Source: Bacteroides luti (GTDB lineage: Bacteria; Bacteroidota; Bacteroidia; Bacteroidales; Bacteroidaceae). Taken from it: a stretch of DNA of 64,000 nucleotides. Below are positions 51,677-60,172 of the stretch, piece after piece (the stretch's first letter is position 1; every line of letters starts with the position of its first letter). Made by a program: the position numbers and the translations under genes. The stretch lies in assembly GCF_900128905.1 (NCBI RefSeq), contig NZ_FQTV01000002.1, positions 310,001-374,000 on the forward strand. The letters run 5' to 3'. The notes under the pieces were generated by a model. It saw only the letters and a list, made by a program, of their open reading frames with translations, did not search any database and was not told the DNA's origin.

Positions 51677-54600
51677 AATGAAATCTCCTGGACGAATACC
51701 GAATTGTTTCTGGAAACATTTGGAGAAATAGGATGGGTTATTGAATCCAACCATATAAGCAATTTCATTTATCCGGTATTTATTTTCAGTAAGTAACTCA
51801 GCAGCCTTCTTTAATCGAACAACCTGAATAAGCTCGTTAGGAGTGATTTCTGCCAACGTTTTTATTTTGGCGAAAAGTCCTGAACGGCTAATACATAACT
51901 GCTCTGCCAGTGAATCGATTGAGAAATCTACATTTGATATGTTCTTTTCAATAATAGTATTCATTCTGGTTAGAAATTCTTCGTCAGCATTATTCCCGGC
52001 AATACTTTTGAGTGGAACAAATGGCAGTTCTGAGAACTTTTGGCGCAGTTTCTTTCTGGATTCAATCAGGTTTTTAATCTGAGCTTTCAGGAAATTAATA
52101 GAGAATGGCTTTTCTATGTATGCATCCGCACCACAATTCATACCTTCAATCTTAGAACTAAGATCTGTTTTTGCTGTAAGCAATACCACAGGGATATGAC
52201 TTAGTAGAATATTGTTTCTTAGGGCAGAACAGAATTGCAGACCATCCATACGCGGCATCATTAAGTCGCTGATAATAAGGCTCGCTTCACAGGTCTTAAG
52301 TTTCTCCAAACCATCTATACCATCTTCGGCAGTAATAATCTGATAATCTGCAGAGAAACTTTCTTGCAGGAAGTTGCGCATGTCGGCATTATCTTCAACA
52401 ATTAGTAGTAATGGTTTTTCTTTATTGATAACTGGAGCTATTTCTATGTTTTGCTCAGAACTGTTAATGGTGCTTTTCAAATCGGGCATGGAAACAGGTT
52501 TTGCTGAACTGTTGTTATTTTCACCAGACAATGCGTTCTTAATTGGTAAATTAACAACAAACGAAACTCCTTTATCTTCAGCATCTTCAACAGAAATAGT
52601 TCCGTTATGGGCATCAACAAGAGTCTTTACCAATGAAAGACCGATTCCTGTTCCTGGCTTTGTATTGGATGATATCTGATAGAAAGGAAGGAAGATTTTC
52701 TCTTTCTCCTGATCGGAAATACCTGGTCCATTGTCGGTAACCTTTATTCTGAATGTATTGGCATCCGGATATGATACGCATGAAAGTTCAATTTGGCTTT
52801 CGGTGAATTTCATTGCGTTAGTAAGCAGATTGCTTACAATCTTAGTCAGTGCTTCCTGATCGATATCTGCTTCCAGCTTTTTATCAGGACAATTGAAGAT
52901 AAATTCAACGCCTTTTTGTTCCAACATTGGTTTAAACCTATCGAATGTGTAAAGCAGCAGATCGTGAACATTCTGTTTGGTAAAAGAGATAGTAAGTGAA
53001 CCTTGTTCAGCTTTACGGAAGTCGAGCAACTGATTTACCAATAACAGCAATCGCTGGCTGTTACGCTCTATTATATTCAGATCGTTAGAAATCTTTTCGG
53101 GAATATTAAAACCGGCATTCATTATTTTCTCAAGAGGTCCGATAATAAGCGAAACCGGGGTACGTATTTCGTGTGCTATCATTGTAAAGAAACTAATCTT
53201 GGCATCATATAGTTCCTTTTCTTTTTCCTGATTTAATTCTTTAATCTTCTCTTTGTGTTTCCTTTCGCTACGCTGATTAATGCTTCTTAATAAAAAGACA
53301 ATACCTCCGGCTATAAGAATAATATATAGAATTTTAAAGCCGATAGTAAGCCAGAATGGAGGGTGGATTACGATTTTTACAGACGTTCCTTCATTATTCC
53401 AAAGTCCATCATTGTTGGAAGCTCTTACACGGAAAATGTATTCGCCTGCAGGTAAGTTTGTGTAAGTTGCTTTGTGTTGTCTGTTTACATGGTTCCATTC
53501 TTTGTCGAATCCTTCTAACTTATAGGCGTACATATTCTTCTCTGGAGTGCTGTAACTTAATGCCACGTAACTAAGGCTGAATACATTATCTTTATAGGAT
53601 AAATCAATCTGATCCATTGAACTGATTGCTTTAGTCAGCGGTCCGTCTTCTCCTATTTCAACATCTTTGTTATATATCTCCAGGTTGGTAATAGCAACGG
53701 GAGGCAGACATTTATTAGCTACTACTTTTTTGGGACAAAAAGCATTAAAGCCATTGGCTGTTCCAATATAAATTTTACCTTTTGAACTTTTAAATCCTGA
53801 ATTAAACATGAAAAGATCACTTAATAATCCATCGCTTTGAGTAAAAACCTGATAGACTCCGCTAATTGTATTATACCGGACTAGTCCTTTGGAAGTTGTC
53901 AACCAAAGATTGTTATTGTCTTCAATTATACAGCAAATAGTATTGCTTGGAATATTGAGAGGTATTATAGTGAAAATATCTTTAGCATAATCATATTTGC
54001 ATAGACCGCAGGAGGTACCAAGCCATAGCTGTCCTTTATGATCAACGCGTAAACAGTTCATTTGACTACATGGCACTGATATTCCCTGCTCTGTTAGGGT
54101 ACTGTAATTACGCCATTGATTAGTCTTGGGATTTAGTCTGAACAAACCTTTTCCCTGAGTGGCAAACCATAACAGTCCTTTATTATCTTGTGTTATGTCA
54201 ATGGTAGTGGCATTAAAATGTTTTACGCGGGTAAAATTATCTGTTTTACGGTTATAAAGATTTGCTCCAGACATGCTGGCCACCCACATTCTTTTTTCTT
54301 TGTCTTTATAGATCGCATAGATACTTCCGCCATCAAGTGTCTTAGGATTAGCTTCTTCTGCATTATAATATTTAAAAATCCCGGTTTTGGTATCGAGCAC
54401 ATTCAGGCCTCCGGAATAAGTCCCAATCCATAGTTTATCATCATCCCAGCATAGAGCATGAGCATTATGGTAAGAAATGCTGTTTTTACCCTTTTGAGGC
54501 ATATAAGCAGAGAAATATCCTGTTTGGGTGTTGAGAACATTTAGTCCGCCATCATCAGAAGCAATCCATATATTACCATTTCTATCCTCCGTAAATCGAC

Positions 54601-55705
54601 TGATGACATTGCCATTTACTGAATTTACATATTTGGAGTGGGTATAACGTTCAAACAATCCGTTGTTTGGAGAAACATAATTCACTCCACCAAAATACGT
54701 TCCTATCCAGATACCTCCTTCACGATCTTTGAAGATGGGATAAACAAAGTTATCGGAAATGGATGAAGGATTTGTTTCGCTTGAGGTAAGCAACTGATGT
54801 TGCAGAGTCTTTATGTTGAAAAGGCTTAATCCATCATCAGAACCTATAAGCAATAAGTTGGGCTTATATTCATTTATTTCGTGAATATGTATAATTCCTC
54901 CGGGAGATTGTGGAGATAAGTAGCTAGTTACTTTCTTACTTTTTATGTCAAGTTTACACAATCCTTTATCCCATGTTCCTAACCAAAAGTTATTCTGTGA
55001 ATCTTCGAAAATCTTATAGACGGAAAATGTATTCTTTTTCGTACTGTTTAACTTTAAAGGGACTATTTGAAATTGTTTTTTTGGACGATTAAAGAAGATT
55101 AGAGGACTGCTGGGTGTTTTGGGGGCAGCCCATACAAGATTGTTGTGATCAACATAAATGTAGTTGATGAAATTGTAGTTGCTTTTTGCAGAACCTTCAT
55201 TTATTACATTAAATTGTTCTAATTCCCCGGAATTCAGGTTATAACAGAAAATTCCCTGACCATAAGTCGATAGCCATATATTTTTTAGCTTGTCTTCCAC
55301 AATATTATTAATGGAAGACGAACAGATAACACCTTTGTTGGTTTTGGTTTCTAACCGGATAAACTTTTCGGTTGTGGGATGATAGATATAAACTCCATTA
55401 TCAGTTCCTATCCATATATCCCCATTACTATCTTCAAGCAGTGTACCGACATAGTTACTGCCAATCGAATTTTTGCTGTTTGCTTTACTCCGGAATTCTT
55501 TAAATGTGTATCCATCGAAACGATTAAGACCATCTTCTGTGCCAATCCACATAAAGCCTCTTCGGTCCTGAATAATACTTCTTACTGTATTGAAAGCTAA
55601 TCCATCTTCGACTTTATAATGACGAAAACTAAAAGTGTTAGCTTTAAGTTGGAACGGGATTAGTAAAATAGATATTGCGAAAATTAAGATATGTCGTTTC
55701 TTCAT
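51659..55705 (-). CDS. Hybrid two-component system regulator (HTCS)
   Basis: A giant one-protein sensor-regulator of about 1348 residues; ATG 55705 (MKKRHIL) begins its signal segment and ATG 55717 is an alternative. In order: periplasmic propeller repeats (about 30-700), Y_Y_Y (about 710-780), a membrane helix (about 795-815), HisKA with FFTMIAHEIRTPVSL, HATPase (IVSNLLTNAMKFT, NGPGISDQEKE, GTGIGLSLV), receiver (LLIVEDNADMR, ISDLMMPRMDG, LLTAK), and AraC helix-turn-helix at the end. Such proteins sense oligosaccharides in the periplasm and activate the neighbouring glycan locus, here the divergent genes from 56115 on. Confidence 0.95.
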   Translation of the reverse strand: MKKRHILIFAISILLIPFQLKANTFSFRHYKVEDGLAFNTVRSIIQDRRGFMWIGTEDGLNRFDGYTFKEFRSKANSKNSIGSNYVGTLLEDSNGDIWIGTDNGVYIYHPTTEKFIRLETKTNKGVICSSSINNIVEDKLKNIWLSTYGQGIFCYNLNSGELEQFNVINEGSAKSNYNFINYIYVDHNNLVWAAPKTPSSPLIFFNRPKKQFQIVPLKLNSTKKNTFSVYKIFEDSQNNFWLGTWDKGLCKLDIKSKKVTSYLSPQSPGGIIHIHEINEYKPNLLLIGSDDGLSLFNIKTLQHQLLTSSETNPSSISDNFVYPIFKDREGGIWIGTYFGGVNYVSPNNGLFERYTHSKYVNSVNGNVISRFTEDRNGNIWIASDDGGLNVLNTQTGYFSAYMPQKGKNSISYHNAHALCWDDDKLWIGTYSGGLNVLDTKTGIFKYYNAEEANPKTLDGGSIYAIYKDKEKRMWVASMSGANLYNRKTDNFTRVKHFNATTIDITQDNKGLLWFATQGKGLFRLNPKTNQWRNYSTLTEQGISVPCSQMNCLRVDHKGQLWLGTSCGLCKYDYAKDIFTIIPLNIPSNTICCIIEDNNNLWLTTSKGLVRYNTISGVYQVFTQSDGLLSDLFMFNSGFKSSKGKIYIGTANGFNAFCPKKVVANKCLPPVAITNLEIYNKDVEIGEDGPLTKAISSMDQIDLSYKDNVFSLSYVALSYSTPEKNMYAYKLEGFDKEWNHVNRQHKATYTNLPAGEYIFRVRASNNDGLWNNEGTSVKIVIHPPFWLTIGFKILYIILIAGGIVFLLRSINQRSERKHKEKIKELNQEKEKELYDAKISFFTMIAHEIRTPVSLIIGPLEKIMNAGFNIPEKISNDLNIIERNSQRLLLLVNQLLDFRKAEQGSLTISFTKQNVHDLLLYTFDRFKPMLEQKGVEFIFNCPDKKLEADIDQEALTKIVSNLLTNAMKFTESQIELSCVSYPDANTFRIKVTDNGPGISDQEKEKIFLPFYQISSNTKPGTGIGLSLVKTLVDAHNGTISVEDAEDKGVSFVVNLPIKNALSGENNNSSAKPVSMPDLKSTINSSEQNIEIAPVINKEKPLLLIVEDNADMRNFLQESFSADYQIITAEDGIDGLEKLKTCEASLIISDLMMPRMDGLQFCSALRNNILLSHIPVVLLTAKTDLSSKIEGMNCGADAYIEKPFSINFLKAQIKNLIESRKKLRQKFSELPFVPLKSIAGNNADEEFLTRMNTIIEKNISNVDFSIDSLAEQLCISRSGLFAKIKTLAEITPNELIQVVRLKKAAELLTENKYRINEIAYMVGFNNPSYFSKCFQKQFGIRPGDFINKKES

Positions 55706-55809
55706 GGATATAGCCAAAAAATGTGAATTTAAGAGTTGTGCAATATTACTACAATTATTTTGTTTTGGACGATAATATGATCCACAAAAATGAAAAAATA
55801 GTCTAAATT

Positions 55810-55848
55810 AAATACAGAAATGCTCTTATATAGGGCATTCCTGTATTT
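55810..55848. promoter_or_regulatory. 14-bp inverted repeat in the HTCS/locus divergent region
   Basis: AAATACAGAAATGC (55810-55823) mirrors GCATTCCTGTATTT (55835-55848) with one mismatch and an 11-nt spacer, in the 400-bp region between the divergent HTCS and DUF6055 genes. It might be an operator or an RNA hairpin. No other feature is clear in 55718-56114. Confidence 0.5.
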
Positions 55849-56114
55849 AATTCTCGAAAAATCATTTTGGATTATTATTCTATTCTAATAGATTATATTT
55901 CCATTTCTCTAAGGGAATATCAATTTAATTTGTAATCAGAAATAAACCAAAAAACGTAAACCATAAACTAATCGAATTATGAAAACCAAGCTGTGTATTA
56001 TATTCTTTCACAAGAAACTTATTCAACTCATAGATATAAATTGAGATATCATTTTTTAGAGTTTTGAGAATGTTATTGTAAGTGTTACTAATCTGATACC
56101 TTAATTTATTATTT

Positions 56115-57434
56115 ATGAAACAAAATCTTCTATTTTCAATGTTGTTGTGTTTAAGTTTCCAGCTGCATGCACAGAAGAACATCTATATACCAAAAGATCT
56201 GGTGAATAATGATTTTAATAATCCCGATAGCAAATATGCTTATGCACGTATGGCTTCTACGGACAATCTCGTTATCTTTTGGGAGAAACCTTTTGGTACT
56301 AATCCTGCTGAGGCTCCTCTATTGGATGGAAAACCAATGACATGGGATGCCAATAACTTACTGCAGCGTACAGAAAGTTTCTATAAATTCTTTAGTGATA
56401 CGCTGAAATTTGTAAAACCGGGTTCAAAGGCTGAACAATATAAAATGATGATCATGGTTAATTATTCGCTCGAAGGTACAGCCTATGGAGGTGATTATGA
56501 TCAGCAGATTGGATCATTGTGGGTAACTCCCAATCGTATTCAGGATAAAAAATTGAATTGTATTGCTCATGAACTAGGTCATAGTTTTCAGTCTCAGATA
56601 ACTTCTGATGGTCAAGGAGAGGCTTGGGGAGGAAGTGGCTTCTTCGAAATGACTTCGCAGTGGATGCTTTGGCAAGTGAATCCTTTATGGATGACCGACG
56701 AGGAGTATCATTGGAAAGCTTTTATGGATCAAACGCATCTGGCTTTTTTAAGTCTCGGCAATATTTATCATTCTCCATATGTTCTTGAATATTGGAGTGA
56801 GAAGCGAGGATTACCGTTTATTGCAGAGATGTTTCGTCAGGGTAAAAAAGGAGAGGATCCCGTGATGACTTATCAACGAATGACCGGACTAAGTCAGCTG
56901 CAATTCAATGATGAAATGTTTGATGCATACAGACACCTGATAACCTATGATATGGATCGGGTACGTGAGGTTGCCAAGCCTTATGCTAATCGTTTTACCT
57001 GCAAGCTCGATACGTTAGATAACGGATGGATGCAGATAAACAAAGAACGCTGTCCTCAGAATTACGGATTTAATGCTATCCGTTTGAATATTCCTTCACC
57101 TGGAAAGAAAGTAACTGTTTCATTTAAAGGTATTGCCGGAGCTGAAGGTTTCAATAAGGTTAATATAGATAAAGCCGGCTGGCGTTATGGCTTTGTTGGT
57201 TTGAAAAAGGATGGGACAACAATTTATGGTGCTGCCGGCAATCAGGCAAAAAGGCAGATTTTATTTAAAGCTCCCAAAGGAGAACCTTTGGCTTACCTTT
57301 GGTTGGTTGTGATGGGAGCTCCTACAGAACATTGGATGAATCCTGATGCTATTCCTAATATGAGCGAAAACGAACACGAAAAAACAGCTACTCAAGCTGA
57401 TGCTGAGTGGCCTTACCAAATAAAAATACAATGA
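56115..57434 (+). CDS. DUF6055 secreted putative zinc metallopeptidase
   Basis: A 439-residue exported protein with a signal peptide (LLCLSFQLHAQ). A zinc-binding HELGH (residues 152-156) lies in AHELGHSFQSQ, followed by FFEMTSQWMLWQVNP. The last 110 residues form a beta-sandwich. Sequence and layout fit DUF6055, a zincin-like family in glycan loci whose substrate is not established. It is first in an operon with the GH97 fusion, GH43 and probably GH127 genes: its stop overlaps the next start by 4 bp (ATGA). Confidence 0.82.
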   Translation: MKQNLLFSMLLCLSFQLHAQKNIYIPKDLVNNDFNNPDSKYAYARMASTDNLVIFWEKPFGTNPAEAPLLDGKPMTWDANNLLQRTESFYKFFSDTLKFVKPGSKAEQYKMMIMVNYSLEGTAYGGDYDQQIGSLWVTPNRIQDKKLNCIAHELGHSFQSQITSDGQGEAWGGSGFFEMTSQWMLWQVNPLWMTDEEYHWKAFMDQTHLAFLSLGNIYHSPYVLEYWSEKRGLPFIAEMFRQGKKGEDPVMTYQRMTGLSQLQFNDEMFDAYRHLITYDMDRVREVAKPYANRFTCKLDTLDNGWMQINKERCPQNYGFNAIRLNIPSPGKKVTVSFKGIAGAEGFNKVNIDKAGWRYGFVGLKKDGTTIYGAAGNQAKRQILFKAPKGEPLAYLWLVVMGAPTEHWMNPDAIPNMSENEHEKTATQADAEWPYQIKIQ

Positions 57435-60172
57435 ACAATATTATCTCTTTTATAAAAAGTGGAATAAAAGCAGGAACATTAACTGCCTGCTTATTTATTT
57501 CGCCTGCAATTGCACATGCTGCAGAAAGTATATCACTTTTATCGCCGGATAAACATATTCAGGTAAGTATACAACTCGGTGATACGCTTAGCTTTAGTAT
57601 TATTCGAGATAGAGCTTTGGTGTTGGCTAAATCAACGGCTTTTCTGGAATTTGCTAATAATAAGAATGCTTCTTTAGGATTAGCTCCACGCCTTAAAAGC
57701 AAGGAGTATAAAAAGATTGAGGAACAGATAGATGCTCCTTTTTATCGTTGCAGCCAGTTCGTTTCTGCATGCAATGAACTAAATTTAAAATTTCAGAATG
57801 GTGGAATTATCTTCCGTGCCTATAACGAGGGAGTTGCTTATCGTTTTTATACAAATTCCAAAGAGGAAGTTATTATAAAGAATGAAGGAGCTGATTATCA
57901 TTTTCCGAAAGATTATACAGCCTATCTTCCTTATTCAACAAATGACAGGAAACCAATGGCTATGGCTTACCAAAACACCTATGATGTTGCACCTTTATCT
58001 AAAGTTCAGCAGAAACTGGCTTTTCTTCCTGTAACAGTTGATGAAGGTAACGGCCTGAAAGTTACATTACTTGAATCGGATTTGGAGAATTATCCAGGAA
58101 TGTTTGTAAAGTCGGATACTTTAAAGACTAATCTGAAAGGTGTGTTTGCTCCTTATCCTGCCAAAACAGACTTTTATCCATGGCGCAAGCAGGAATATGT
58201 CACTGAAACCTATGATTATATTGCGCGTTCTAAAGGTAATCGTGTGTACCCGTGGAGAGTATTTGCCATTACAACTAATGACACAGATATGCCTGTCAAT
58301 AATCTGGTTTATGCATTGGCTTCACCTAATCGTATTGGAGATACTTCATGGATAAAGAGTGGTAAAGTGGCTTGGGACTGGTGGAACGACTGGGGATTGA
58401 AAAATGTTCCTTTTAAGGCTGGAATTAATACTGAAACATACAAATATTATATTGATTTTGCTTCTAACCATGGATTGGAATATATAGTTCTTGATGAAGG
58501 ATGGTATGCTCCAAAGAGTGGAGACATGCTTACTGTAGTGAAGGATATTGATTTGCCGGAATTGATTAGTTATGGTAAAAAGAAAGGTGTGAATATTGTA
58601 CTTTGGACAGTTTTCAATGTGCTGGATAATCAGTTGGAAGCAGCTTGCAAAAAGTATTCGGAAATGGGAGTTAAAGGTTTCAAGGTCGACTTCCTTGATC
58701 GGGATGATCGGACTGCCGTTCAAATGATTTATCGGATTGCCGAAACTGCAGCTAAGTATCATCTTATACTCGATTATCATGGAATTTATAAACCCACCGG
58801 CATGAACCGCACTTATCCTAATGTGATTAACTTCGAAGCTGTTTTTGGAATGGAAGAAGCTAAGTGGAGCACTCTTGAAAAGAATATGCCGCTTTACGAT
58901 GTTACCTTCCCTTATATTCGTATGATGGCTGGATATGTAGACTTTACGCCGGGAGCTATGCGTAATGCTACTAAAAATGATTTCCAACCTGTATATTATA
59001 ACCCGATGTCAATGGGAACACGCTGTCATCAGTTGGCAATGTATCTTGTTTATGATTCTCCTTTTACCATGCTGGCCGACTCTCCAAGTAGTTATTTGGC
59101 AGATGAACCATGTACTGATTTCATTTCTTCGTTGCCAACAGAAGTCGATGAAACCCGTGTGCTGAGTGGTGAGATGGGTAAATACATTGTTACTGCCCGC
59201 AAAAAGGATATAAACTGGTACATAGGTGGTATGACTAATTGGGATGAGCGTGATGTTATCTTAGATTTCTCTTTCCTTGGAAAGGGAGAAGTTTATCGTG
59301 CCACTCTTTATAAAGATGGTGTGAATGCAAACAAAGATGCTTCCGATTATCAGGTAGATACTTTGATGATTAAAAAAGGAGATGTACTAAATCTACATTT
59401 GGCTTCCGGAGGTGGTTTTGCTTTAACTTTGGAACGCGACTATGCTTGCCGGATGAAACCAATTGTTCCACCTGCTGGCAAATTCGATCCGTTTTATAAG
59501 AAATACTTGAATGCGAATGGCTTTCCCGTTATTTCTTCAGAAAAAGTAAGTGATGAGGCTCTTGCCAAGGCTAGTGAAATTGTTTCTTTGATGCTTTCCA
59601 AATGTACCAAAGCGCGTGAATATATGATTAAAAAGGGTTGCCATGTGATGGTTATCGGTGCTACTGAAGAGACATGTGATATCCCTGAATTCAAACATAT
59701 CTGTAATTGCAAGGACAGCATTAAATACTGGAATTGGCGTGCCCGTGGATTTGGTGGAACACCTGAAGATGAGTTTTCGTCAAGCTGTGGAGAAGAGAAC
59801 CTTCTTTGTCTGCCACGTGATAAATATACCGGCGAAAATATTCTTATTCACGAATTTGCTCATCTTATTGATTTTGTAGGTCTTCGGGGTACTGATCCGG
59901 AATTTTTTAATAAGCTGAATCAGACTTACAATCATGCAAAAGAGACAGGACTTTGGAAGGATACTTATGCCATTTCAAATGTGGAAGAATATTGGGCTGA
60001 GTGCGTTCAGAGTTTTTTCAACTGTAATCGCTGGAGCGAAGAAGCCGACGGAGTTCACGGGAATGTTAACCGCCGCATAAAATTGAAGGATTATGATCCA
60101 GAAATGTATAATCTGATCAAACAGTACTTCTACGAGATTAATATTCCGATTAATAATAAAATACATCGATAA
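57431..60172 (+). CDS. GH97 glycosidase fused to a C-terminal HExxH zincin domain
   Basis: The start is ATG 57431, overlapping the previous stop, giving 913 residues with a signal peptide. Residues about 35-660 form GH97: N-terminal sandwich, then a barrel with KVDFLDRDD (Asp about 420, the nucleophile position of retaining members) and NFEAVFGMEE (acid/base region). This suggests an alpha-galactosidase-type clade and not the inverting SusB type. Residues about 690-910 are a separate domain with HEFAH (about 807-811) and NVEEYWAECVQSFF, a Glu-zincin pattern. The fusion of a glycosidase with a peptidase-like domain is unusual. The stop overlaps the next start by one base. Confidence 0.88.
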   Translation: MNNIISFIKSGIKAGTLTACLFISPAIAHAAESISLLSPDKHIQVSIQLGDTLSFSIIRDRALVLAKSTAFLEFANNKNASLGLAPRLKSKEYKKIEEQIDAPFYRCSQFVSACNELNLKFQNGGIIFRAYNEGVAYRFYTNSKEEVIIKNEGADYHFPKDYTAYLPYSTNDRKPMAMAYQNTYDVAPLSKVQQKLAFLPVTVDEGNGLKVTLLESDLENYPGMFVKSDTLKTNLKGVFAPYPAKTDFYPWRKQEYVTETYDYIARSKGNRVYPWRVFAITTNDTDMPVNNLVYALASPNRIGDTSWIKSGKVAWDWWNDWGLKNVPFKAGINTETYKYYIDFASNHGLEYIVLDEGWYAPKSGDMLTVVKDIDLPELISYGKKKGVNIVLWTVFNVLDNQLEAACKKYSEMGVKGFKVDFLDRDDRTAVQMIYRIAETAAKYHLILDYHGIYKPTGMNRTYPNVINFEAVFGMEEAKWSTLEKNMPLYDVTFPYIRMMAGYVDFTPGAMRNATKNDFQPVYYNPMSMGTRCHQLAMYLVYDSPFTMLADSPSSYLADEPCTDFISSLPTEVDETRVLSGEMGKYIVTARKKDINWYIGGMTNWDERDVILDFSFLGKGEVYRATLYKDGVNANKDASDYQVDTLMIKKGDVLNLHLASGGGFALTLERDYACRMKPIVPPAGKFDPFYKKYLNANGFPVISSEKVSDEALAKASEIVSLMLSKCTKAREYMIKKGCHVMVIGATEETCDIPEFKHICNCKDSIKYWNWRARGFGGTPEDEFSSSCGEENLLCLPRDKYTGENILIHEFAHLIDFVGLRGTDPEFFNKLNQTYNHAKETGLWKDTYAISNVEEYWAECVQSFFNCNRWSEEADGVHGNVNRRIKLKDYDPEMYNLIKQYFYEINIPINNKIHR

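Noticed and set aside
58346..58987. 213-residue minus-strand frame opposite GH97
   Set aside because: It is a shadow of the GH97 barrel with no domain of its own.
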